From the NCBI GenBank assembly GCA_034620365.1, contig JAQGEQ010000232.1, positions 682,001-746,000 on the forward strand: DNA of 64,000 nt, given 5' to 3'. Origin of the DNA: Pegea sp. RAD2-039 (taxonomy: Eukaryota; Chordata; Thaliacea; Salpida; Salpidae). Below, one piece after another: positions 44,499-56,400 of the stretch (positions are counted from its first letter, which is position 1; the number at the start of each line of letters is the position of its first letter). The position numbers and the translations under genes were made by a program. The notes beneath the pieces are model-generated. The model was not told where the DNA came from. It made no database searches and saw nothing but the letters and a program-made list of their open reading frames with translations.

Positions 44499-45269
44499 CC
44501 AGTTTAAAGGGCTTGTTTTTTAGCATTTAAAAAAAATATTTTTTTAAATTGTTTTCTTTGAAAAGTTTTTTATTGAATTCAAAAACAGGAAAATCTTTTA
44601 TTTGCAGGTGTCAAAACGATGTCTAGTATTATAGGTCGAGTGTGACGCATTCGTGTGTTGAAATTTTATTTCATCATTAATAATCAATTCATATAATAAA
44701 TATTTTCTATTGAGTTTTAAGCAGCTTAAAAATAGAAATAAGTATTTACTTTTAAATATTAACAGAAGATAAATTCTAGATTTCAATTTTGCTTTTTAGC
44801 TGTTGTTTTTATCATTTTGTAAAAGATTTTTTTTGGCTCCAGTAACTATATTTCGATGTTTTGAAAATAATTTAATTGTAAACATTGATCAGAAAAAGAT
44901 AAAAAAAACATGTTTCAAGATAGATTTGTTTTTCAGTGTTTCCAAAATAAATTTGAAAAAAATATTTAACGAGCTTTCGAATGAAAATGAAAATGATTTT
45001 TAAAAATATTTAGAGATTATTACAATAGAAGTTGATAGAAAGAAAACTTTATAAAATAGAAATTCAAGAATTTGAAAAACCACGTGATTATGTCTTACGT
45101 CAAACGCATTTCAAGTGAAGTTAGGAGAAAAGCCTTTTTAGCTTCTCAAAATCAGTTTTATTTTTACTCAAACTTTTTGTTTATTCTTAAGAACAATTTA
45201 AACAGTTTATTTTTGATTTTTTAAGTTTATTTTTATTCAGAAGAAGTAAACTTATCGATGATGACGTCA

Positions 45270-46313
45270 TCAGCGAGCTACTATTTGAGCAAAAGTTTTT
45301 TTTGAGTTTCGTTTTCGTCTTTTACTAGTTTCTTTTACATTTGAAGATTTCATGTTTGGCAACACTGCTGGAAATTCTTCATTTAAACACTTTTCAGAGG
45401 GTTCTGTGAACACGTCACTACTTTGCTGTGTCACGTTGCCATAGAGACCGCCAAGTTTCCGGGTCTTGCTGCCAAAGATTGATTTAAGAAGAGGAATTGT
45501 AATCGGAGGCGGAGGTGGCTGCAAAAGTTGATCTTCTTCTGATCTCTTGGCTAAATTATCTTTAAAATTATTTCCTGGAAGTTTAATAAAAACTAACTTT
45601 AGTGATTAGATTGTTAATGACGTCATACTCAGTAATAAACTGCTGTAGTTTAAAGGTTCCTCAATCGATACGCTTGACTGATTTTGGCGCTCGAAGTCTC
45701 GAATTGATTTGGTTTGGTTTGAAGTTGATTGACAGGTAGATGTCTCCATATAAACTTTCAGATAAGGGTTGAAGCTGTCAATCAAAGATTTTAGGGATTT
45801 TACACACATCAAAAATTGTTTAAAGTTTTTATTTTGGATATTTCTAATAACCATTTAAATATTGAATTGTGATTGGCTGAAGAATTTTCTTCTAATTCAT
45901 TTTCATCATTATCATCATTCAAGACATTTTTTAAAATATCATTTTCTAGTTTTGAAAAGTTTAATATCTACAGAAAAAATAGAAAGTTTCAAATTGCTTG
46001 AAATAGTAACTTAGTTATTTATAGATTAGAAATATTTGTTTATTTGATTCACAAAATTTACTTCAACAACAAACCATTACAAATAAGAGATCAAAATAAG
46101 AAAAAAAATGCGTCAGTATTTCAGTATTGTTTAGTTTTGATGTAATATTTCAAATATATATATTCAAATTTAATTGCTTACTTTTGTAAACTCTTCATTT
46201 TGATCTTTACTACTTTTAAACCAGTTACTTTCTTGTGGATTGTATTTTAAGGCTTCATAAAACAAATTTGCAGAATTATATCTGTCTTTCATGTTTTCAG
46301 TAACGCAAGCCAT
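45270..46313 (-). CDS. Unknown basic-tailed protein, four exons
   Basis: Predicted 232-residue protein. Minus-strand exons: 46313-46182, 45967-45852, 45774-45629, 45574-45270; all three junctions are phase-consistent with good GT-AG sites (phases 0, 2, 1). Residues 1-44 resemble no family I know. Residues 45-82 are acidic and Asn-rich. A Pro run (QPPPPPITIP) and IFGSKTRKLGGLYG occur in the last exon. The C-terminus is strongly basic (SKRRKRNSKK), which could be a nuclear localisation signal (inference), and ends KTFAQIVAR. No signal peptide or membrane segment. It starts 351 bp from the carrier gene on the opposite strand. The model is believable because of composition and phase, but I cannot assign a function. 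Confidence 0.6.
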
Positions 46314-46664
46314 CTTTTTTTTGAAATATAAATAAAAGTTTAAAAAAAAAACAAAGTTAGAAAACTTAAATTTATAGTTTATAGTCAATATTAGCTTTGT
46401 AAAGTTTGTTTTTTTCAGGGATAGTTTGGTTTTAACTTTTGTTTATCTGTTTATTATGAGGTAATAAAATAATTATTTCAATTAGCAACACAATAGTCGA
46501 TAAATTTTATGACTTGAACAATTAAATAATTTCGAAAAATAAGTAAATTTATTGTCACAAGTCAGTCCATTATGAGTTTTGTTCACTAAGTTTTGTATAA
46601 TCTGTGTTTCAGGGTATAAGCTGAAAGAATTTCAATTGTTTGTAAGTTTTAATTCGTTAATAAA
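46314..46664. promoter_or_regulatory. Shared head-to-head intergenic region (possible bidirectional promoter)
   Basis: Only 351 bp separate the start codons of the unknown gene (-) and the carrier (+). The region is A+T-rich and I see no CCAAT or TATA box at a telling position, so bidirectional regulation is inferred from distance only. Confidence 0.4.
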
Positions 46665-48464
46665 ATGACTGGACGTTCAAGCGATCCTTTAAAATCAACT
46701 CCAGCGAAGATGATATGCGCTGGAGCAGCAGGATGTACTGCAGATTTATTTACATTTCCTCTTGATACAGTTAAAGTTTGGCTTCAGGTAAGATCAAATT
46801 ATTCAATCATCAAAATACATCTTCTTTAAATTTTAGGTTAGAAGCAAACACTCTTCATCAACAAGTCATCTAATCAAGGAACGAGCAAATAAGTTTCAAA
46901 ATGTCAATAGGTGTACAAAATCAATAAACTCTAAAATTCAATTTCACCAACTTCATACTCAAAGAAAATCTGGAGTTTTTCAAGTTTTATCAGCTGGGGT
47001 CCGTAAAAATGGATTTTCCAGTTTATACGGAGGAATATCAGCCGGTCTACAGCGTCAACTCGCGTTTTGTGCAGTTCGTATCGGTTTCTATGACAACGTA
47101 AAAGCTTTTTACATGGATTTATTTCCCAGTAAGAACTTGTAGACTTTTTCAAAAGATTATTTAAAAGGGAGTTTTTTCCAGGTAAATCAGAAGGGAGACA
47201 AGTCCCATTGAGAATTCTAGCAGGAACAACAACAGCTTTAATAGCAGTTGCAATGTTCCAACCTACTGAAGTGGTTAAAATACGGATGCAAGCACAAGCT
47301 AGATCGGCTAAAATAGACAGGAAATACTCTTCAAGTATACAAGCATACAGGTTTTGTTGTAAATGAAGTTAATATGGATTCTGACCTGCTTTATGTGACC
47401 AGACACTTATTGAAAGGTGGTATCACTGAGGCATGGCGAGGTCTTAGTGCAAACGCAACTAGACTTGCGGTTGTAAATGTTAGTGAGCTAGTCACTTATG
47501 ATATAGTAAAGGAACTTATTCTTGATCACAAAATACTTAATGACACCCCTGTTTGCCACTTCATATCTGCTTTTATATCTGGTATGTTAATCTGTTTTAA
47601 TCAATTTTTATTTGAAGTTTCATTTATTTTTCAAGGTTTTGTAACAACACTAGCTGCTTCTCCTATAGATGTGATAAAGACTCGATATATGAACTCACAG
47701 AAAGGTTATTATTCTGGTATATTTGATTGTATCAAAAGTTTATATCAAAAAGAAGGACTTCCAGCTTTTTATAGAGGGTTTGTATTTGTTGTTAGAACTT
47801 TTAGTTTGATGTAAATGGCTTTTGAACAAAACTATTTTTGAAGTATTATATTAACAAATTAATATAAGAGTCATCGGCACCTTGATTGTAAAAACTCCTC
47901 TACTAAAAAAGTGAGGACAAAAAAAGCTTGTCATATTGTCCTTAGTGGCCGAAGGGCTTGAAAGACCTAAGAAATCACTTTTTACGAATCTTCACTTTAC
48001 AATCAAATGATCAATTGCGTCCTAAGGTCCCTGCGCCCCAAAAGGGTACCCTGAAGTAGACTTCAATCAACTTAAAGACTTATAGCTGCTTAGGAGAGAT
48101 ATCTACAAAATGATGGTCTTGAACTTGTTGTCCTAGGACCGTCACCAAGCATTTTCTTGAGCCTACATCTGAAAAAGTCCTTGTGACAAACTACAAGTCG
48201 CGATTTTGCTTTAAAACGATTTAAGATTTTCTGTAAAGAGCAAATTTTATCATCCATTTTTTCGAACCAAATTTCTGAAGTTTTGAAATGAAAATCTGAT
48301 TTTAGATGAATTTTAAAAATATTTAATTTTCTTCATCTGATTTCAGTTTTGATTTTTTGTCAAACAGATTTGTTCCAGCGTACCTGAGACTCGGTTCTTG
48401 GAATATTGTGATGTTTGTTTCATATGAACAATATAAAAGGATATGGAACTCTAATTTCGAATAA
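46665..48464 (+). CDS. Mitochondrial carrier, uncoupling-protein-like (SLC25)
   Basis: Predicted 333-residue inner-membrane carrier. Exons: 46665-46787, 46837-47128, 47182-47350, 47403-47581, 47636-47777, 48368-48464; all phases agree. Three SLC25 repeats carry the matrix signatures PLDTVKVWLQ (residues about 32-41), PTEVVKIRMQ and PIDVIKTRY. Matches to the UCP subfamily are SLYGGISAGLQRQLAFCAVRIGFYDNVK after the first repeat (written here as one motif, residues about 108-135), ARLAV-type RGLSANATRLAV, and FVPAYLRLGSWNIVMFVSYEQ at the end. The loop after helix 1 is long and Lys/Ser-rich compared with usual UCPs. The first signature has Trp where K/R is expected. UCPs leak protons or exchange small anions; which substrate this one moves cannot be told. 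Poly(A) signal at 48745. Confidence 0.92.
47870..48200. other. Less A+T-rich insert in the last carrier intron
   Basis: The last intron (47778-48367) is 590 bp against about 50 bp for the others. Its middle is much richer in G+C than other introns here and shows no frame. This looks like an inserted element (SINE-like or other), though I see no target-site duplication or tail. Confidence 0.35.
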
Positions 48465-48744
48465 TTCATTGTAACTTTAAAAGATTTCAAAATTAAGTTT
48501 GAAGCTATTTTTAATTTACTAATTATTGTGCTAATGTGTTTAATTTGTATATGTAACCTTCGTTCGTATAAATTGTAGAATCTAGTTTGATACATTTGCT
48601 ACGTAGTAACAAACTCTATTTTTTGTTTTCTATGAAAATGAATCTAAAATATTCCAATCTGATAATTTTGTTACATTTCTGTGTTTAAATTTCTTTTCTT
48701 TCACACAAATCATATCGTTTTAATTGTTTTTATAGCAATAATAC

Positions 48745-48750
48745 AATAAA
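48745..48750 (+). terminator. Candidate poly(A) signal of the carrier gene
   Basis: AATAAA about 280 bp after the stop codon at 48464. Confidence 0.4.
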
Positions 48751-49010
48751 AAATATTATTTTCCTTCTGTTTTACTAAACACTTTAGAAGTTATTTATCA
48801 GTACTATTTGCCATCGCAAAAATTTATTTAGTCATCAAAATTATTTCTAAATTTAGTAGTTGAAGGTTTTATTCTACACTATTGTGATGTTTACATAAAT
48901 TGAAAGTAAGAATATATGGAAAAGTATTGAAAAAATAACAATATAAGCCTTGCTTCGGTCGAAAACCGCCATATGAGATGTACTCTTAGTGATAATGTTA
49001 AAAAAACAAA

Positions 49011-50078
49011 GCAAGACACAGTGAGATGCAGATGAACTATACGAGCAAGACACAGTGAGATGCAGAGGAACTATACGAGCAAGACACAGTGAGATGCAGA
49101 GGAACTATACGAGCAAGACACAGTGAGATGCAGAGGAACTATACGAGCAAGACACAGTGAGATGCAGAGGAACTATGCAAGCAAGATACAGTGAGATGCA
49201 GAGGAACTATACGAGCAAGATACAGTGAGATGCAGAGGAACTATACGAGCAAGACACAGTGAGATGCAGAGGAACTATACGAGCAAGACACAGTGAGATG
49301 CAGAGGAACTATGCAAGCAAGATACAGTGAGATGCAGAGGAACTATACGAGCAAGATACAGTGAGATGCAGAGGAACTATACGAGCAAGACACAGTGAGA
49401 TGCAGAGGAACTATAAGAGTAAGACACAGTGAGATGCAGAGGAACTATGCAAGCAAGATACAGTGAGATGCAGAGGAACTATACGAGCAAGACACAGTGA
49501 GATGCAGAGGAGCTATGCAAGCAAGATACAGTGAGATGCAGAGGAACTATACGAGCAAGACACAGTGAGATGCAGAGGAACTATACGAGCAAGATACAGT
49601 GAGATGCAGAGGAACTATACGAGCAAGATACAGTGAGATGCAGAGGAACTATACGAGCAAGACACAGTGAGATGCAGAGGAACTATACCAGCAAGACACA
49701 GTGAGATGCAGAGGAACTATACGAGCAAGACACAGTGAGATGCAGATGAACTAAACGAGGAAGACACAGTGAGATGCAGATGAACTATGCGAGCAAGACA
49801 CAGTGAGATGCAGAGGAACTAAACGAGGAAGACACAGTGAGATGCAGAGGAACTAAACGAGGAAGACACAGTGAGATGCAGAGGAACTATACGAGCAAGA
49901 CACAGTGAGATGCAGATGAACTAAACGAGGAAGACACAGTGAGATGCAGATGAACTATGCGAGCAAGACACAGTGAGATGCAGAGGAACTAAACGAGGAA
50001 GACACAGTGAGATGCAGAGGAACTAAACGAGGAAGACACAGTGAGATGCAGAGGAACTATAAGAGTAAGACACAGTGA
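49011..50078. repeat. 34-bp satellite array with higher-order units
   Basis: About 31 head-to-tail copies of a 34-bp unit with core ACACAGTGAGATGCAGAGGA; the period is exact throughout. Variants differ at the ACTATACGAGCAAG part (TATGCAAG, TAAGAGTAAG, AAACGAGGAAG) and at GATGCAGA(G/T)G. Variant order repeats: a five-unit block (170 bp) starting at 49718 recurs at 49888, and a four-unit block (136 bp) starting at 49174 recurs at 49310 with one changed unit. There is no long open frame and no unique spacer, so this is not a CRISPR or coding repeat. Confidence 0.98.
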
Positions 50079-50109
50079 AGTAGAATAGAAAAAGCTTTTA
50101 AGGTTTCTT

Positions 50110-51060
50110 TCATTTCTTTAAAGATGATTTTTCTTCACTATCTCTCCTGTTCTTTTCAAAGTAGAGAGCGCCATTCGGAGCGATCCGCTGCGATATCTTT
50201 CCAATTGCTGGTATTGATGTTGAGTGACTTCATATCGCGCTTGCAAATACCTTTAAAACCGAAACAGGAAAGGCGGATGTTTCCTTATACTACAGATCCT
50301 ATGGGATCCATCCGTCATCCATTCGATTGATATTGGTTCTGATAGAACCTGGAATCAACCGTGAAAACTTGTCAGATGCTGATGCAGCCGTTGATCTCAG
50401 TTTCGATCGATGCTGTTGATGTTATTGTTGAGCCGAGGTAGAAAAATGTATCGATGTTGATTGGATGTGGAACGTTGCTTTCTTGGCTGAGAACTTTTGT
50501 CTTTTTAAGCTGATTTTAATTGAAAAGTCTTTGCAGGCTACTTTTAGGTCTTTTGCTGAATGTGTAACAGTTCCTGCATCATCAGCAACAAGTAGGTCTC
50601 GGATGTAGATCTTTTTCATCTTCCTAGAGCAGCTTTCTTACTAAACTGTTGCCTTAGTGTTCGTGTTAAATGATCTCAGCATATTGAAGAGGCAAAGATG
50701 GGCAACTAATCTTCAACAGTATCGAGAACAAACCCTCTCTACTGACAAGGTCGAAAGCTTTAATAAGGTCGATGAACGCGACCTGTTCTGTTCTTTGCAT
50801 TTCTCCTGTAACTGGACACAAAAGTCCGTGGTCGAGGGTTATGATCTGAAACCACTTTGTGACTCAGGATATATTCTTTCAGCAAATATTTGCAGGTGAG
50901 GAAGTAGTACACGAGATATTACATGCGATGTTAAGCGAGGATATTCTTCTATAATTATTACAATCAAACCCTTGTTATTGCACATCTTTATAATGTTTGC
51001 ATCGTGCTTGTCTTTTGGAATATGTCTTTCTTTCCAACATTTAATTGAAATATCGTGATG
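50110..51060 (-). mobile_element. Decayed LINE (endonuclease/reverse-transcriptase family) fragment
   Basis: Reading the minus strand from 51060 downward gives, across several frames, a non-LTR reverse transcriptase in order: IPKDKHDANIIKMCNNKG, VISRVLLPHLQIFAERI with YPESQSGFRS, EQVAFIDLIKAFDLVSREG, the catalytic region LLVADDAGTVTHSAKDL (50590-50610 area; usual F/YADD is VADD here), FYLGSTITS-type region near 50430, then a jump to the far C-terminus GICKRDMKSLNINTSNW with DIAADRSEWRSLL near 50160-50230. Frameshifts, stops and an internal deletion make it a dead copy. Right boundary is approximate. The left end is close to the satellite. Confidence 0.85.
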
Positions 51061-53450
51061 AAGGCAAGTTTTAGATTTTAAAAATAATTAAAAATTATAA
51101 TTTAGATAAATTTTTGGTTTGGCTTTTACTATGATAAGGTAACCAAATTAGTTTAAGAAAGTAATGATCGATGTTGATTACTTAGAAGCAAACTTTTCAA
51201 GTTAATTACTTTGTTCCATTTCAGCTTTTTTAAAAACTTTAAAAATTTTTTATCAGACTTCTTAAAAGTAAAAACTTTTGTCTAAATTATTTCAAATTAA
51301 ATTTCTTTTATAAAAAAGGTTTTTTTTGATAAGTATCCAACTAAAGTAACTTTAATTATAAATACTTACTTGATGATAACGTACTTAGTTTAAATTAAAA
51401 AAACGTTACTGAATACAACCTAAAAGTATATAAATAATATCTAATATCTGATTAATTATTTACCAGAAACGGTTTTGGAGACTTTTCAATAAATATCTGA
51501 AGTATTACAAACTTAAAAAAAGCTTTTAATCATCTGAATTGTAAAAGAAACTATCTAAACGCCATCTTGTGATTGTTAACAAAGTTGTTGTGATTTTTTA
51601 AGACAATTTGCAAGTTCTATTTTCGTATTTTAGTTTCTATTTAATCATTTGAATTTTACCTTATTTTTTATTCAATAGAAACTCATAAAAAGTTTTAAAT
51701 TTATTAATGATGGAACCGGTAAGTGAATTCTAAACTTTGGTTACCATATCAAAAGCTGTTACTCTACTGGGTGCTATTTAAATTGTTGAGTGGCTAATTT
51801 TAAATGAAGAGCCTCTGAGGACATTTCAGTGAATTTAGAGTATTTTATAAAGTTAAATGTCCGACAAATTTGAAACAACTTTCGGAAAAATTAAGTTCTT
51901 ATTTAGTAGGTCTACAGATTAAATATCTCTTTTTGAATATGAACAGGACTTTCCAGATATTATGAAGTTGGATTAGAAGATTAAGATTTTAAAGAATTTA
52001 AAAAAATCATTTATAGTTATTTATAAAAACAATTTACAAAAGAATTTTGTCTCTGTTTTATTTAGTTTTGATTATTTAATTTTGTAATTCTATTAAATTA
52101 AAGTTGTTATTGATAAATAGTTGTTTAATAACAAACATGTTTAATACTAGTTAACATTTATAATGAATAAACTGAAGCAGCAAAGTTTTCTTTAAGTCGA
52201 AATTAAAATTTAAAACTTGATAAAGAAATAAGTATTCTTCTAATATACTCTCAAATATAAGAATTGAATGAATTCAGTCAAAGTTAATAAATTATTCAAA
52301 TTATAAAGATTTTTTTCAATTTTTTTTAAAGGTAGACAGCTGGTAGTCAGGCGATTTAATTAATACACAAAGTTACGAATAAAAAATATTATTAGATGTA
52401 TTTATTAAAATTTAATCTTTTATTAGCATTTCAAAAAGCTTATCACATTAATTTCCTTTTTTGAATAAGATTAAAATTTAATAATTATAATCTTTTGCAA
52501 GAAATCATCTTTTTACACAATTTTTACTTCTAATTTTTGTATTCTGATAATCATAATTTACTCAACTTCACCAAACCTCTACCTAAGGAAAACAGATTAA
52601 ATTTAAGTAGAAGTTAAAAGAAACTTTCAAATTACAGAAGCTTTTTAGGGATTTAAGCTTACTGTAAGTTGTTTAAAGTAAATTAATTACATTAAAATGA
52701 AGAGACTTGACTTGACATTGATAAACTTTTAATTTTATGATTTATATATAATAGAAAAGTAATTTCCATAATTGATAAATCACTTATTTTATAGAAAAGC
52801 TTTTATTTTAAAAGATAATCTCATAATGCATTTATGTGAATTTAAAATTCTTTAAAATATTCTTATATATTTAAATAATACCAAAGCATTAAACTTTCAT
52901 CTTTTCTTTTATCAAAATTTTAAAAGATTTATATTCTAGATGTAAAATAAAAAATATTCTTTCTAAAATTTTAAAAGTGGATCTAATCAAGACTAGATCA
53001 AGTTGATATTATTTATCTATTTGTTTAACTTGTTAACTTTTGGAAAGTAAATTTTGAGGAGAGTAAATAGAAAATTAATAATTAAAATTGTTGGTTAATA
53101 ACTTCAGCTATCTAGCTAGAAAATATTTTTTGTGCACAAACTTTTTATTTCTTAAAGAACTTATATAATAGTAGCAACAGTTTCAGTAACAAAAAAAAAA
53201 GAATTATTAAAGGCTAAAGCAAGGGTTTGAACATGAAAAAAATCCTCACAATTAAATTAGAAACATCTAATAATAAAAACAATAATTCCTTACCAAGAAA
53301 AAAAATGGAATTAAAACAATAAAAAATATAATTTCTATATCCTCAAAATCTACTAAATGCTACCAGGTAGTTGAAAAGCCACCAGCTGTTAGCACACAGT
53401 GACTTAAGTATTTCTGTATAACTGAAAAGTGACTTCAAATAATTTTATCC
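51061..53450. other. Intergenic, A+T-rich
   Basis: No gene recognised. The right end should hold the 3' UTR of the minus-strand RASSF gene. TTTATT at 53144-53149 (AATAAA on the minus strand) is a plausible poly(A) signal about 300 bp past its stop. Confidence 0.5.
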
Positions 53451-56400
53451 TCATCCTTTAGCTTTGATTAGTTTGATCAAATCATTTTTGTAATTGTAAT
53501 ATTTGGATCTGATAGCAGCGAGATGGTTTTCTTCTTCTTTATTCATCATTGTGAGAAAATTAGTAAGTTCAGTAGCTGAAAAGTTGTTCCACTAAAAAAA
53601 AGATGATTAGAAAAGAAGATGAAGATCTTATAGACTTACATTGATGTCCCTAGACTCATTTTCTTGAAGAACAAAGTTCTTTTGCTCACAATTAACTCCC
53701 CACAAAAGTCTGAGATATAAAGGACGTTCTTTTGGAAGCATCTTTCTCAATACAACTAAAAGATAAAAAGAAGTTAGTACTAAAATGGCTTTTTGCTGTG
53801 TTGGTGTCAATCATCTCTCAAATGTTAATTTATTTTGAAGTTTTTTTGCTTTGATTGACTTACTGTGAGCTTTTTCCTTTTCAAATCGTTCATATAAAGC
53901 AAATTTCTTCGGATTATCAACAATTTTGAATTTATTAAGCAAAGCTTCGACTACTTTTTCAGCGGTAGTGTCAGAAGTAAGATGAAGAGCTTTTGTTGCT
54001 CCCTGTTGAAAGATTACTGATCAGATCTGATCTTAAAGATCAATTTGTCACCTTTTCAATGTAAAATGAAGATTTATTTGATGACCATTTCTGTTTGACA
54101 GTTTTTGAGTTTTCTGAGGCACTGACTGGTCTTTGGAGGTTCATACTGACCCGGATAAATCCTCTAAAGGTCTCACCATCATCTTGCTGATGAAGAAGAT
54201 CAGGGAGTTGATATTTTTGATATTTATAGATAAATTATCAAGCGAGAATTCGAAAGATAAATTTGAAAATTTAAAAATTTGATAAAAAGTTTCAACTTAC
54301 AAGAAAATTAACTAAAAATAAATTTAGACATCGAAGATAAATGTAAACAAATAAAGAAATATGTCTAAACGCTCACCAATGTCATCTGTAGACTGCCTTT
54401 GATGTTTTCATTGAATTCTTCTATCTTCTTTTCAATTTCTACTTTACTAAACTTTCGTTGTATAGTATTATACTCTTTTAAAGTCGACTGTAGAAAAATA
54501 TTCAAGTTTTATTCATCTAAATAAAAATGAGTTTGAAATTATGTTAAGACTTCACTACAGACTAACTTCTAAACATTTAAAACAAATGCTGTACACGGTA
54601 ACAATACAAAAAAGCATTTTGCAGAAAACAGCTTAATAACAGCAGCATTTTAAAGGTGGTGATGTTAGTATGCATCTAAATAATCAGTCGATTTCATCTA
54701 GAGAACTTTATTGATGAATAAATTTGGATATCTAACCAACCACCGAATTGAGTTCTTAATAAGCCAATAAAAGTATTTTTACAAGACTCAAATAGAATGT
54801 TGACATGATTGAGAACATGCCAATGATACCATGCAAAAGACTGCATCTAAGACTTTATTTGATATGAGATGAAGATCAAGTGAGGACAAGTTTGAAGATC
54901 ACAAAGATACTGCAAGATTTTCTACTTACTTTTCTAGTTACTTTCATATCTGCCATTTGAGTTGTACTCAATTCCAAAAGCTGCAATAAAATGTAGAAAG
55001 AAAAATAGAAAAAGTGGAAGAAACCAAAAGACATTTAATTTAAGATAAATATGAAGATAGATTAACAATTTATTAATCAAATACTTCTGTGGGTATTTAC
55101 TTGACAAATAAAAGTTGGTTTTTAAGAACCAAATATCTATTCCAACAAAACGTATAAATCAATAAAATAATCAGATTTTTAAAAACTGATTGTCAAACCA
55201 ATTGAAGACTAAACAAGCTATTCTTGGATAGCTAATAAGACAAATTATCAATTAGTTTGATATGAAACAATGAAGCAAGAAACAGTGGTTGTCAAACGTA
55301 TTTCAGATGTTTCAAAACTGAAGAAGTTTTCATGTTTGTTTGTTGTTGTTAAAAGTTTAAACAAACTTACTTCGTCTGTAGTTTCTTGTAAGGTAGTTTT
55401 TAGTGAATGTGTTAGCGAGTTTTGTTCCTCGCTTTCTGATGTTAGTGGTTCGTTCTCATCTGCTTCACATGTCAATGAGATGTTTATAACACATTTCAAA
55501 TGGCATAACATGTTACATTCTGAAATAGAAACAAATTAGTTTGTAAAAAAGCTCTGAGGTTTGTAAGAGAAATATTTGTAAATATAATTTGATATTTAAA
55601 CAAGAATTCAATTGATAATTAAATATGAAAGAGCCTCTTATTAATGAATCATTTATTATTCTATGATAAAACTATATACCATCAAAACTATTAACACAGG
55701 AAATACAATGACGTTTACATGCAAAGGTGGTACTCACTAGAACAAGTCACGTGATGCGTCGCAAACACAGACATTATCACACCACCACAAGCATCACACC
55801 AATTTATCCAAGTTTGAAGTTCTGCTGCTTTAAAATCGTGTCCTGATTTCTTCCCAGTTCTTCCTACTGTAAAAGTTTTGAACAAATTGTTGATAATTTT
55901 TAGGTTTGATAAGAATTGAAGCATGAGATACGTGTAAAGGTTGCGGTTTTGTAACTATTCAAGCAAAAAGTTTTGGTTTAGATATGAAACTAATCATAAA
56001 AAATTGAAATTAAGAGTTTAACAAATTACAGAAATAATAGCAAAAGTTGCGACTGAGAAAAACTTTTTATTAAAATTGTAAATAAAGATTTCAATTCAGT
56101 CAGCAAAACTGTAAACCAATTCTTTTATTTCTATAAATAAACGAACATGAAAGTTTTTGTTGATAATTTAATCACAGGCAACCCCCTAAATCTAAACTAA
56201 ACTTTGAAATGGTTGAAGGAAGTTTCTAAAACAACATCTTCTTACTTTTTTTATGTTTTTTTATTTTCTTTTCTGAATTTCTCTTTTGATCAATCCCAGG
56301 AGTTTCTGTTGTAGTAAATGAAGAGACTATGAAAGACATATTTGGTTTAGCAACTTCTTTCTCAATAAAAGTTCCGCAGTCTTCGGGAGCAAGAAGATCC

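Noticed and set aside
46931-47152. Minus-strand frame opposite carrier exon 2
   Set aside because: Shadow of the carrier coding sequence.
49011-50078. CRISPR-like array
   Set aside because: The 34-bp units abut directly with no unique spacers, and the genome is eukaryotic; it is a satellite.
55270-55539. Plus-strand 89-codon frame opposite RASSF exon 8
   Set aside because: Antisense of an exon that completes the C1 zinc ligands in phase.
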